6,880 nucleotides of DNA from Planctomycetota bacterium (GCA_023429345.1 JAEYVB010000387.1:1-6880), one strand, 5' to 3'. Shown: positions 1 through 6,880, counted from the first letter of the stretch. The notes: generated by a model from the letters alone, not told the origin. Made by a program: numbers and translations.

Positions 1-78
1 CCCGGCTTCGACGCCCGCACCGTCTTCAACCAGCTGATGATGACCCCGCCCGAGAACTGCGGCGCGTGCCACTACTAG
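1..78 (+). CDS. actA: ActA C-terminus (multiheme cytochrome c of alternative complex III), partial
   Basis: Frame 1 is open from the window edge to TAG at 76-78, giving 25 residues that end in the motif PPENCGACHY. The CxxCH (codons 58-72) is a covalent heme c attachment site placed almost at the very C-terminus. In the ACIII family, ActA is a pentaheme, membrane-anchored cytochrome c on the periplasmic face that takes part in electron transfer out of the complex, and it is encoded directly before actB. Identity is inferred from this terminal heme motif plus position ahead of ActB-ActC-ActD-ActE. Only one of the expected five heme motifs is visible because the rest lies upstream of the window. 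A different multiheme cytochrome c cannot be strictly excluded from 25 residues, but the context makes ActA by far the likeliest. Confidence 0.82.
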   Translation, partial: PGFDARTVFNQLMMTPPENCGACHY

Positions 79-133
79 GCCCCGGCAGGTAACCCACAGG
101 CAGGCAGCGACGATCCGCCGAACGGAATACAGC
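79..133 (+). other. actA-actB intergenic gap
   Basis: This 55 bp spacer is the longest gap among the genes in the window. It carries no convincing promoter, no terminator hairpin and no T-tract. It contains a short CAGG-type repetition (97-107) of no evident significance. The bases before the actB ATG contain only a weak purine stretch (CGGA at 123-126), not a good Shine-Dalgarno sequence. Read-through transcription from actA is expected. Confidence 0.5.
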
Positions 134-3100
134 ATGAGCGCCCACGAACACTGCCCCACGAAGAAGGACAAGCACCAGGCCAGGGTGCACGAGCGGCTGA
201 TGCAGACCGCGGGGGCCGCGGCAAGCGCCGACCCGAAGAAGGCCTGGCGCAGCCTCGACGAGCTCGCCGACACCCCCGATTTCCGCGACTTCCTCGAGCG
301 GGAGTTCCCCGCCGGCGCCAGCGAGCTGGGCTCCGAGACCACCCGGCGCGACTTCCTGAAGATCATGGGCGCCTCGGTGGCCCTCGCCGGCGCTGCCACG
401 ATCCCCGGCTGCCGCCGCCCCGACCACAAGATCATGCCCTACTCGGCGGTGGTCCCCGAGGATGTCATCCCCGGCAAGCCGATGTTCTACGCCACCAGCA
501 TGCCGCTGCCCGGCGGCGGCGCAGAGGGCCTCCTGGTCGAGACGCACGACGGCCGCCCCACCAAGGTCGAGGGAAACCCCTTCCACCCGATCAACAGGGG
601 CAAGAGCAGCGTCTGGGCGCAGGCCGCGATCCTGGGCATCTACGACCCCGACCGTCTGAAGTACCCGCTCTACCGCCAGAACGGCCAGGACCGCGCCGCT
701 TCCTGGGAGGACTTCAAGGGCTGGGCCAAGGAGCACTTCGCCCGCTTCGACAACACCCGCGGCCAGGGCCTGGCGGTCATCGCCGACAAGAAAACCAGCA
801 TCACCCGCGAGGCCATGCGGCAGCGCTTCATGCAGCGCTACCCGGACGCGGTCTGGGTCGCGTACGACGCCACCGAGAACGCCGCGGCCGTCCGGGGCAC
901 GCAGCTCGCCTTCGGCTCGGCGATGCGGGAGCACCTGACGATCAGCGCGAACGGCCAGATCGCCGCCAAGGTGATCGTGTCCTTCGACCGGAACTTTTTG
1001 GAGCAGGAGGACCCGGCCAACCTCGTGCACCAGCGCGAGTTCGCCGCCACCCGCCGGCCGCTGAAGGCCGAGGACGGCATGAGCCGTCTCTACATGGTCG
1101 AGCCCGGCTTCTCCCTGACCGGCTCCTGCGCCGACCACCGCCTCCGCATGCCCCCGTCGCGCATCCCCGCGGTGGCTGTGATGCTCGCGAAGGCCGTGCT
1201 CGAGCGGGTGGGCCCGCAGCAGAGCGTCGCCGCCCTGGCGCAGGCCATCAACGCGGTTCAGCTCCCGGGTGAGGATCTCGGCGGCGAGACGGCCAAGTTT
1301 GTCAGCGCGCTCGCGGATGACCTCATCGCCGAGGACCTGCACGGCACGAAGCACACACGCGTCGGCGAGACGCTCGTCCTCGCCGGCCCCACGCAGCCCG
1401 CCGAGATCCACGCCCTCTGCTACGCACTCAACCAGGTGCTCGGGAACATCGGCAAGACCATCCGCTTCACCCCGATGGACCCCGAGAGCGCGTCGGATTC
1501 CGCCGCCGCGATCGGGGAGTTGACGCGGGCGATGGCTACGGGGCAGATCGACACCCTGGTCTGCATCGAGGCCAACCCCCTCTACAACGCTCCGCCCGGG
1601 CTCAACTTCGCCGCCGCGTTCGAGAAGGTCGCCAACACGATCACCCTGAGCTGCGGGAACAGCGAGACGGCCGCGGCCTCCCGGTGGGCGCTGAACGGCA
1701 CCCACTTCCTGGAGTCCTGGGGCGACACGGTCGCGTGGGATGGGACGGTGGCGCCGATCCAGCCGATGATCGCGCCGCTCTACGGCCCGTCCTACAGCGA
1801 GATCGAGTTCCTGGCGATGCTGGCCGACCCCAACGCCGGGATCTCGCAGTCGGGCGGCGAGCCCGAGCCGCCGCAGATCCCCGGGGCGCCCGTGACGACT
1901 TCCCCGGCGCAGCGCGTGGACGATGGCTACCGGATCCTGCGCGAGGCCGTGGCGAACGTCACCGGGCAGAACGTAACGAGCGCCGAGTTCGACAAGGCGT
2001 TCAAGCGGGCGCTGCACGACGGCATCTTCAGGATCGAGCCGCCCGCGCCGGTGACCCCGACGATCAACGCGGCCGGGATCGGGCAGGCGCTGGCGCAGCT
2101 CCGGGTCGGGGCGGCCCCCACGCCGCAGGCGCTCGACGCGTTCTTCTTTGTCGGCCACCAGGCCGACGGCCGGTTCGCCAACAACGGATGGCTGATGGAG
2201 CTCCCCAGCCCGGCACCCGGGTGGTGTGGGACAACCCGGCGCTGGTGAGCCCCGCGACGGCCGTCGCGCTGGGCGTGATGCCGGCCGGCGTCGAGAACGA
2301 CCTCTCCGACCAGTACACCTCGCGGAAGTACCCCGCCGGGCGCATCGGCACGATCACGGTGAACGGCCGCCAGCTGCGGATCGCCTTCTGGGTGATGCCG
2401 GGCATGGCGGACAACACGATCGCCCTGCAGTACGGGTGGGGCCGCCGCGTGGCCGGCCTGGTCGCCGACGGCGTCGGCTTCAACACCTTCGAGGTCGCGA
2501 GCGCCGATGCGGGGCGTGTGGCCACGGGCGTCGCCGTGGAACGCCTGGCGGAGGTCCACCCGATCTCCAGCACGCAGCAGCACTGGACGCTCGAGGGCCG
2601 CGGCTCGATTACCCGCAGCGTCGATCTCATCGCCTGGCAGAAGCACGCCAACGACGCGGTGGTGAACGACCCCGACCGGCTCTACGGCACGGACAAGCGG
2701 CTGAAGTTCGGCGAGCGGGTCAGCGGCGGCGAGCTCACCCACACCCCGCCGAACACCAACATCTACCCCCACCCCTTCAACGAGAAGAGCCGCGGCGCCG
2801 CGGTCGACCCCAAGCAGACGGCGGGCACGCTCGAGGGCCTGCGCGTCGAGCCCGAGCCCGGGTCGGAGTTCAGCAAGGGCACGCAGTGGGGGATGTCGAT
2901 CGACCTTTCCACCTGCACCGGGTGCGGGGCGTGCACGATCGCCTGCCAGGCGGAGAACAACATCCCGATCGTCGGGAAGAAGGAAGTGCAGAAGGGCCGC
3001 GAGATGCACTGGATCCGTGTGGACCGCTACTTCATGGGCGAGCCGACCTCGCCGGGGGAGATGGTCCACCAGCCGGTGCCCTGCATGCACTGCGAGAACG

Positions 3101-3930
3101 CCCCCTGCGAGACCGTGTGCCCCGTCAACGCCACGGTCCACGGCGCTGAGGGCCTGAACTACATGACCTACAACCGCTGCATCGGCACGCGGTACTGCGA
3201 GAACAACTGCCCCTACAAGGTCCGCCGCTTCAACTTCTTCGACTACGGCGTGACCCAGTTCAACGGGTCCTATATCGGCCAGGAGGCGATCAACAAGATC
3301 GCCCCTGACCGCGGCGGCCTCACCGGCTCGGGCGTCCACAACGACGTCAACCCCAACCTCATCCCCCCCCGCCTGCGCGAGAAGCTCACGCAGATCGAGC
3401 GGATGCAGAAGAACCCCGACGTCACCGTCCGCTCCCGCGGCGTGATGGAGAAGTGCACCTACTGCATCCAGCGCATCAACGAGAGCCGCGTCGAGCTGAA
3501 GATCCGCAAGATCTTCGGCGTGCCCGACGGGTTCGTGCAGACCGCCTGCCAGCAGGCCTGCCCGACCGACGCCATCGTCTTCGGCGACATCCTCGACTCG
3601 GCGAGCAACGGCGGCCAGGGCAGCCGCATGCGGCAGATGCGTGAGCACCAGCGGACGTACATGCTGCTGGGCTTCCTCAACACCCGCCCGCGCACCACCT
3701 ACATGGTCCGCGTCTCCAACCCCAACCCCGCGCTCCGCACGCCCGTCGAGGACCCCTTCGGCCACCACGGCTCGCACGGGACCGACGACCACGGCGCCCA
3801 CGGGGGCGACGGCCACGCGCCCCACGCCGACGCCGGGATGTCCCGCTCGACCTTCCTCCGCGACGGCGGCAAGAAGCTCGCCGACAAGGGCTACGCACTC
3901 TCCCTCAGGGTTCTGAACTCGGTGATCTGA
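134..3930 (+). CDS. actB: ActB: molybdopterin-oxidoreductase-like / four-cluster ferredoxin fusion of alternative complex III, interrupted by a one-base frameshift
   Basis: ActB is the large periplasm-facing subunit that passes electrons from the quinol site of ActC through iron-sulfur clusters towards the heme subunits. The coding sequence lies in two frames: 134-2206 (ending in a stop at 2246-2248 if unshifted) and 2206-3930. Joined, they give 1265 residues. Residues 38-60 (WRSLDELADTP..) are the conserved N-terminal region of the extended-Tat ActB family. The Tat motif TRRDFLK has Arg71-Arg72 and is followed by a hydrophobic stretch and a lipobox-like IPGC at Cys93, suggesting a Tat-exported lipoprotein. 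Residues ~100-850 form the molybdopterin-oxidoreductase-like domain. It keeps the VEGNP.HP.N.G and YDPDRLKYPL signatures but lacks the N-terminal cluster cysteines. Ferredoxin motifs follow at C928/931/934/938, C984/987/992/996, C1016/1022/1026 and C1108/1111/1139/1143. The family core ends near residue 1200 (NTRPRTTYMVRVSNPNP), and a His-rich tail (1210-1235) follows. ATG 134 is preferred because it keeps the whole N-terminal domain. ATG 200 (Met23) is an alternative, as neither has a strong ribosome site. Confidence 0.93.
2203..2206 (+). other. Frameshift point in actB (C run, apparent one-base deletion)
   Basis: Up to here the family sequence GHQADGRFANNGWLMELP is in the frame of the 134 start. 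Immediately after, the family sequence TRVVWDNPALVSPATA is in the frame one base back. Without correction the first frame reads 14 more codons and stops at TGA 2246-2248. Inserting one C in the CCCC run (or one G before AG at 2207) gives ELPQP or ELPEP and restores the reading frame, so the switch is located within about 10 bases. The break falls inside the molybdopterin-like domain and not at its junction with the ferredoxin domain, so it is not a natural ActB1/ActB2 gene split. A single-base sequencing or assembly loss, or a recent mutation, fits best. Confidence 0.88.
2209..2221 (+). other. Small GC hairpin just after the actB frameshift point
   Basis: CCCGG at 2209-2213 can pair with CCGGG at 2217-2221, leaving a three-base CAC loop. 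This is a five-pair, all-G/C stem that starts two bases after the C run. Such compact GC stems can cause base-calling or polymerase dropouts, which supports an artefact explanation for the missing base. It is too close to the C run to be a typical frameshift-stimulating structure, and its occurrence by chance in DNA this GC-rich is not surprising. Confidence 0.4.
2914..3561 (+). other. Iron-sulfur cluster binding region of ActB (four cysteine motifs)
   Basis: The merged protein shows four cysteine groups in the order of PsrB/NrfC-type ferredoxin subunits. They are CxxCxxCxxxC (Cys928-938), CxxCx4CxxxC (Cys984-996), Cx5CxxxC (Cys1016, 1022, 1026) and a split CxxC...CxxxC (Cys1108/1111 and 1139/1143). 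The total is 15 cysteines. In the third group Thr1019 (CIGTRYC) occupies the place where [4Fe-4S] homologues have a cysteine. In ACIII proteins this substitution goes with a [3Fe-4S] cluster, so the expected content is three [4Fe-4S] and one [3Fe-4S]. The cluster assignment is inferred from motifs and not measured. Confidence 0.85.
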
Positions 3931-3945
3931 ACGAGAAAGCGCCGC
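3931..3945 (+). promoter_or_regulatory. Ribosome binding region of actC
   Basis: The 15 bp between the actB stop and the actC ATG contain the purine stretch GAGAAAG at 3933-3939, ending six bases before the ATG. It is a moderate Shine-Dalgarno match. The short gap supports transcription with actB and decides the start at 3946. Confidence 0.5.
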
Positions 3946-5586
3946 ATGACCAGCATCAACCCCGACAAGGTGACCGCCGAACGGCTCGCGGGCCTCCACC
4001 CGACGAGGCCGCTCTGGACGCCCCTCCCCGGCACCGGCGACGGCTCCCTGGTGGAGGACCCGGCGATCCGCCCGCCGCTGGTCCTCAACAACCGCTCGTT
4101 CACCGAGGTGACCGACATCATCTGCGGCTACGCGGAGAACAAGCCCGGCAAGTGGTGGTTCCCGCTCTTCGGGCTCACCAGCACCATCGCGGGGATCGGC
4201 ACCCTCTTCATCCTCTACCTGGTCATCACCGGCATCGGCGCCTGGGGCCTTAACAACACCGTCGCCTGGGCGTGGGACATCACCAACTTCGTGTTCTGGA
4301 TCGGTATCGGCCACGCCGGCACGCTCATCAGCGCCATCCTGTGCCTCTTCAAGCAGAAGTGGCGCACCGCCGTCAACCGGGCCGCCGAGGCCATGACCAT
4401 CTTCGCGGTCATCTGCGCCGCCATCTTCCCCGGCATCCACGTCGGCCGGCAGTGGATGGCGTGGTTCCTCTTCCCCATCCCCTGGTACGAGCAGCTCTGG
4501 CCCAACTTCCGTTCCCCCCTCCTCTGGGACGTCTTCGCGGTCAGCACCTACGCCACCGTCTCGCTGCTCTTCTGGTACATGGGCATGATCCCGGACTTCG
4601 CCACGCTCCGCGACCGCGCGGACCAGCGCCTGCGGAAGTTCGGGGCCGCCGCCCCCACGCTCCCGCTCGTCGCCCTGCGTGTCGACAAGCTCCGGGCCAT
4701 CATCTACGGCCTGCTCGCCCTCGGCTGGCGCTTCTCCAGCCGCCACTGGCACCGCTACGAGAAGGCCTACATGCTCCTGGCCGGCATCTCCACGCCCCTG
4801 GTGCTCAGCGTGCACTCGATCGTGTCCTTCGACTTCGCCACGTCCCAGCTCCCCGGCTGGCACACGACGATCTTCCCGCCCTACTTCGTCGCGGGCGCCA
4901 TCTTCGGCGGCTTCGCCATGGTGCTCCTGCTGCTCATCCCGGCGCGGGAGCTCTACCCGCACATGAAGGACTTCATCACCCTCCGGCACCTGGAGAACAT
5001 GGCCAAGATCATCCTGGTCACCGGCATGATGGTGGGCTTCGCCTATTCCATGGAGTTCTTCATCGCCTGGTACAGCGGCAACCCCTACGAGGCCGCCGCC
5101 TTCCTCTACAACCGGCTCCTCCCCCCCTTCCTCGCCGGCGACGACGGGCGCTTCGCCCCCTACTGGTGGGCCTACTGGTCCATGATCTTCTGCAACGTCA
5201 TCAGCCCGCAGGTCTTCTGGAAGAAGTCCATGCGGACCAACCCCGTCGTCATCTTCATCGTCGCCTTCCTCGTCACCATCGGCATGTGGTTCGAGCGGTT
5301 CGTGATCATCGTCACCTCCCTCCACCGCGCCTTCCTCCCCAGCATGTGGGACATGTTCTACCCCACCCTCGTCGACATCGGCATCTTCGTCGGGTCCTGC
5401 GGCATCTTCCTGACCCTCTTCCTCCTCTTCCTCCGCTTCCTGCCCGTCTTCGCCATGGCCGAGCTCAAGGCTGTCCTCCCGCAGGCCGACCCCCACGGGC
5501 CGCATGAGCACGGCCCGCACACCGGAGCCGGGCACGCGCCCACCGACCCCAATGCCCCGGCCGCGGCCGGCGAAGGGGGGTACTGA
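3946..5586 (+). CDS. actC: ActC: NrfD/PsrC-like quinol-binding integral membrane subunit of alternative complex III
   Basis: This 546-residue protein has about ten hydrophobic membrane spans, roughly at 71-96, 112-135, 149-168, 191-212, 250-262, 274-296, 307-332, 352-376, 403-424, 433-458 and 473-502 (one of these short ones may not cross). It belongs to the NrfD/PsrC superfamily of quinol-interacting subunits. In ACIII, ActC holds the quinol oxidation site next to the [3Fe-4S] cluster of ActB and may contribute a proton pathway. Characteristic features seen are FPGIHVGRQW (162-170) with its conserved His165, the LWPNFRSPLLWDVFAVSTY stretch (184-202) with Asp195, and VHSIVSFDFA (289-298) with His290 and Asp296. 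Unlike most NrfD proteins it has a ~70-residue soluble N-terminal segment, normal for ActC. The C-terminal tail after the last helix is His-rich (HGPHEHGPHTGAGH, 517-530). It lies 15 bp after actB and 3 bp before actD. ActF, the second NrfD-like subunit, is the only realistic alternative, but the gene order and the N-terminal SFTEVTDII motif favour ActC. Confidence 0.95.
   Translation: MTSINPDKVTAERLAGLHPTRPLWTPLPGTGDGSLVEDPAIRPPLVLNNRSFTEVTDIICGYAENKPGKWWFPLFGLTSTIAGIGTLFILYLVITGIGAWGLNNTVAWAWDITNFVFWIGIGHAGTLISAILCLFKQKWRTAVNRAAEAMTIFAVICAAIFPGIHVGRQWMAWFLFPIPWYEQLWPNFRSPLLWDVFAVSTYATVSLLFWYMGMIPDFATLRDRADQRLRKFGAAAPTLPLVALRVDKLRAIIYGLLALGWRFSSRHWHRYEKAYMLLAGISTPLVLSVHSIVSFDFATSQLPGWHTTIFPPYFVAGAIFGGFAMVLLLLIPARELYPHMKDFITLRHLENMAKIILVTGMMVGFAYSMEFFIAWYSGNPYEAAAFLYNRLLPPFLAGDDGRFAPYWWAYWSMIFCNVISPQVFWKKSMRTNPVVIFIVAFLVTIGMWFERFVIIVTSLHRAFLPSMWDMFYPTLVDIGIFVGSCGIFLTLFLLFLRFLPVFAMAELKAVLPQADPHGPHEHGPHTGAGHAPTDPNAPAAAGEGGY
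5572..5580 (+). promoter_or_regulatory. Shine-Dalgarno of actD inside the end of actC
   Basis: GAAGGGGGG lies within the last codons of actC, nine bases before the actD ATG at 5590. It is the strongest purine-rich ribosome site in the window. Its overlap with the actC end suggests translational coupling of the two membrane subunits. Confidence 0.6.
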
Positions 5587-5589
5587 CCC

Positions 5590-6183
5590 ATGGCCGTATA
5601 CGACTACTTCCCGTTCCTCCCCCGCCCCGCGGCCCGCTTCGTCACCGAGAAGGGCATCGAGGTCCACGGCGTCCTCGCCGAGTTCGATACGCCCGCCGAG
5701 GTTTACCACGCCGCCGAGGTGGTCCGCGACGCGGGCTTCACGAAGTGGGATGTCCACTCGCCGTTCCCGATCCACGGGATGGAGGACGCGATGGGCGTGG
5801 GCAAGACCAAGCTGCCCATCATCGTCGCCGCGGGGGCCTTCACCGGCACCTTCCTCGCGTGGCTCATGCAGTACTGGATGTCGGCGGTCGACTACCCGCT
5901 GGTCGTCCAGGGCAAGCCGCCGGGCGCGTGGGAAGCGTTCGTCCCCATCATGTTCGAGATCAGCGTGCTCCTCGCCGCCTTCACCACCCTCTTCACGATG
6001 CTGGCGATGAACGGCCTCCCCCGGTTCTACCACCCGCTGTTCAAGAAGGACCGCTTCCTCCGCATGAGCCAGGACAAGTTCGGCATCGCGATCGAGGCCG
6101 CGGACCCGCGCTTCGACCCCGCGCAGGTCCGCAAGCTGCTGGCCGATGCGGGCGCTAAGCACATCGAGCTCGTGGAGATCTGA
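5590..6183 (+). CDS. actD: ActD: DUF3341 two-helix membrane subunit of alternative complex III
   Basis: This 197-residue protein matches the DUF3341/ActD family in length, layout and motifs. A soluble N-terminal domain (1-72) begins with an EVHGVLAEFDTPAEVYHAA segment and carries the family motif DVHSPFPIHGMEDAMG (54-69). Two membrane helices follow at about 75-95 and 115-140, separated by a short periplasmic loop. The region after helix 2 has GLPRFYHPLF (142-151). A soluble C-terminal segment ends in a ferredoxin-like strand-helix pattern (FGIAIEA...VRKLLADAGAKHIELVEI). ActD has no cofactor. It is known as a peripheral stabilising subunit of ACIII that packs against ActC on the cytoplasmic side. 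The gene begins 3 bp after actC with a good ribosome site and ends 2 bp before actE. Nothing is truncated or unusual. Confidence 0.95.
   Translation: MAVYDYFPFLPRPAARFVTEKGIEVHGVLAEFDTPAEVYHAAEVVRDAGFTKWDVHSPFPIHGMEDAMGVGKTKLPIIVAAGAFTGTFLAWLMQYWMSAVDYPLVVQGKPPGAWEAFVPIMFEISVLLAAFTTLFTMLAMNGLPRFYHPLFKKDRFLRMSQDKFGIAIEAADPRFDPAQVRKLLADAGAKHIELVEI
6174..6177 (+). promoter_or_regulatory. Shine-Dalgarno of actE (supports the GTG start)
   Basis: GGAG lies in the last codons of actD, eight bases before GTG 6186. It decides the non-ATG start of actE, because the next in-frame ATG lies at residue 43 and would remove the lipoprotein signal. Confidence 0.6.
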
Positions 6184-6185
6184 TC

Positions 6186-6880
6186 GTGACCACCCCACGC
6201 CACGTCCCCTCGGTCCTGACGGCGGCCCTCGCCGCCGCCGCCGTGGTCGCGCTCCCGGGCTGCCGCGGCGACCGCTCCAACAAGCCGCCCCGCCAGTTCT
6301 TCCCGGACATGGACGACTCGCCGAAGTTCAAGCCCCAGAGCGAGAACCCGTTCTTCACCGACCACCGGGCCATGCGCCCCGTGGTGGCCAACGCCGTCCC
6401 CTTCGGGCGCTTCGATTTCGCGGGCGGCTCCGCGCCCGAGTCCGAGCCAGACTGGATGCGGCCGTTCAACGCCGAGCGGGCCCAGCTCCTGAAGGATGAC
6501 GATGCCGTCTTCCGCGGGGTACAGGGCACAGCGCCCGACGGCAAGTTGATCTATGTCACCGCGATCCCGGTCCCCGTTACCGAGCAGCTCCTCGCCCGCG
6601 GGCAGGAGCGCTTCGGCATCTACTGCGCCGTCTGCCACGGCTACTTCGGCCGCGGCGAGGGGATGGTTGCCCAGCGCTGGACCGGCCTCACCGTCGCGAA
6701 CCTCATGGACCCCAAGTACAGCGACCCCCAGGAGCCCGACCAGAAGGGCGCTGACGGTTTCCTCTTCCACACCGCCATGAACGGCGTCTGGGACCCCGCG
6801 ACCGGGGCCCAGAAGATGCCGCCCTACAGCCACGCCCTCACCGCCGAGGACGCATGGGGGATCGTCGCCTACATCCGTGT
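6186..6880 (+). CDS. actE: ActE: monoheme lipoprotein cytochrome c of alternative complex III, partial (C-terminus cut by window end)
   Basis: Frame 3 is open from GTG 6186 to the end of the window, giving 231 complete residues. The start is GTG, so searches for ATG only would miss this gene. Residues 1-25 form a signal sequence (basic N-terminus, Ala/Val-rich core) ending in ALPGC, with Cys26 as the lipid-attachment residue. The family segment DMDDSPKFKPQSENPFF and the following RPVVANAVPFG come next. A class I cytochrome c domain has the heme motif CAVCH (Cys147, Cys150, His151) and a likely axial Met211 in QKMPPYS. The last visible residues (AWGIVAYIR) are the C-terminal helix typical of this fold, so only a short end is missing. 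In ACIII, ActE is a membrane-tethered periplasmic electron carrier that hands electrons from the complex to an oxidase or soluble cytochrome. The gene sits 2 bp after actD. actF would normally follow. Confidence 0.92.
   Translation, partial: MTTPRHVPSVLTAALAAAAVVALPGCRGDRSNKPPRQFFPDMDDSPKFKPQSENPFFTDHRAMRPVVANAVPFGRFDFAGGSAPESEPDWMRPFNAERAQLLKDDDAVFRGVQGTAPDGKLIYVTAIPVPVTEQLLARGQERFGIYCAVCHGYFGRGEGMVAQRWTGLTVANLMDPKYSDPQEPDQKGADGFLFHTAMNGVWDPATGAQKMPPYSHALTAEDAWGIVAYIR

Noticed and set aside
97..107. Short CAGG tandem-like repetition before actB
   Set aside because: It spans only eleven bases and has no symmetry or partner elsewhere in the window. Chance is sufficient.
26..2158. 710-codon antisense open frame
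   Set aside because: It is the same effect opposite the first half of actB. The Arg/Gly/Leu/Val-rich translation has no domain, and the frame is explained by codon bias in actB.
1684..2205. Upstream part of the frame that carries the second half of actB, read as an independent gene start
   Set aside because: Before about 2206 this frame gives an Arg/Ala/Pro-rich nonsense translation, while the other frame carries conserved ActB sequence. The real coding content of this frame begins at the frameshift point.
2201..2250. Natural split of ActB into separate ActB1 and ActB2 genes
   Set aside because: Natural splits separate the molybdopterin-like domain from the ferredoxin domain. Here the break is more than 200 residues before the first cluster motif and in the middle of a conserved segment.
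4272..5507. 411-codon sense-strand open frame within actC
   Set aside because: The translation is dominated by Arg, His, Pro and Leu, as expected from an out-of-frame reading of GC-rich codons. The actC frame here encodes clear conserved membrane helices.
1927..6198. 1423-codon antisense open frame
   Set aside because: It lies opposite actB, actC and actD, which are secure genes. The protein is a low-complexity mix of Gly, Glu, Asp, Val, Arg and His with no recognisable domain, no ribosome site and no reason to be coding. Very GC-rich genes with G/C third positions commonly leave one antisense frame without stops.

Overview
This window is an almost complete stretch of an alternative complex III (ACIII, act) operon, all on the + strand. 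It holds the last codons of actA, then actB, actC, actD and most of actE. ACIII is a membrane quinol:electron-acceptor oxidoreductase that replaces the cytochrome bc1 complex in many bacteria. It takes electrons from quinol and passes them through iron-sulfur clusters and c-type hemes to cytochrome c or directly to a terminal oxidase. The DNA is very GC-rich, with a strong G/C preference at third codon positions. The operon type and protein wording fit a free-living, aerobically respiring, Gram-negative-type bacterium. Planctomycetota (Phycisphaerae-like) is my best guess, with Myxococcota and other high-GC ACIII carriers as alternatives. The sequence alone does not settle the lineage.

Layout: 1-78 is the C-terminus of a multiheme cytochrome c (ActA), ending in a CxxCH motif. 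134-3930 is ActB, a fused molybdopterin-oxidoreductase-like and four-cluster ferredoxin protein with a late twin-arginine signal. 3946-5586 is ActC, an NrfD/PsrC-like quinol-binding membrane protein. 5590-6183 is ActD, a DUF3341 protein with two membrane helices. 6186 to the window end is ActE, a monoheme lipoprotein cytochrome c that starts with GTG and runs off the edge. Gaps between genes are 55, 15, 3 and 2 bp. I see no internal promoter or terminator, so one polycistronic transcript is expected.

The most notable observation is that actB is not open as one frame. The first 691 codons and the last 574 codons are in different frames, and the switch lies within about ten bases at a C run (2203-2206), immediately 5' of a small GC hairpin. 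Adding one C restores a continuous 1265-residue protein with normal family sequence on both sides. A sequencing or assembly deletion, or a recent mutation, is much more likely than programmed frameshifting. Secondary points are the 15-cysteine cluster pattern predicting three [4Fe-4S] and one [3Fe-4S], His-rich tails on both ActB and ActC, and an unusually long N-terminal region before the Tat motif.

I looked for an undescribed system and did not find one. There are no mobile elements, CRISPR arrays, RNA genes or significant repeats. The long antisense ORFs are composition shadows of the act genes.
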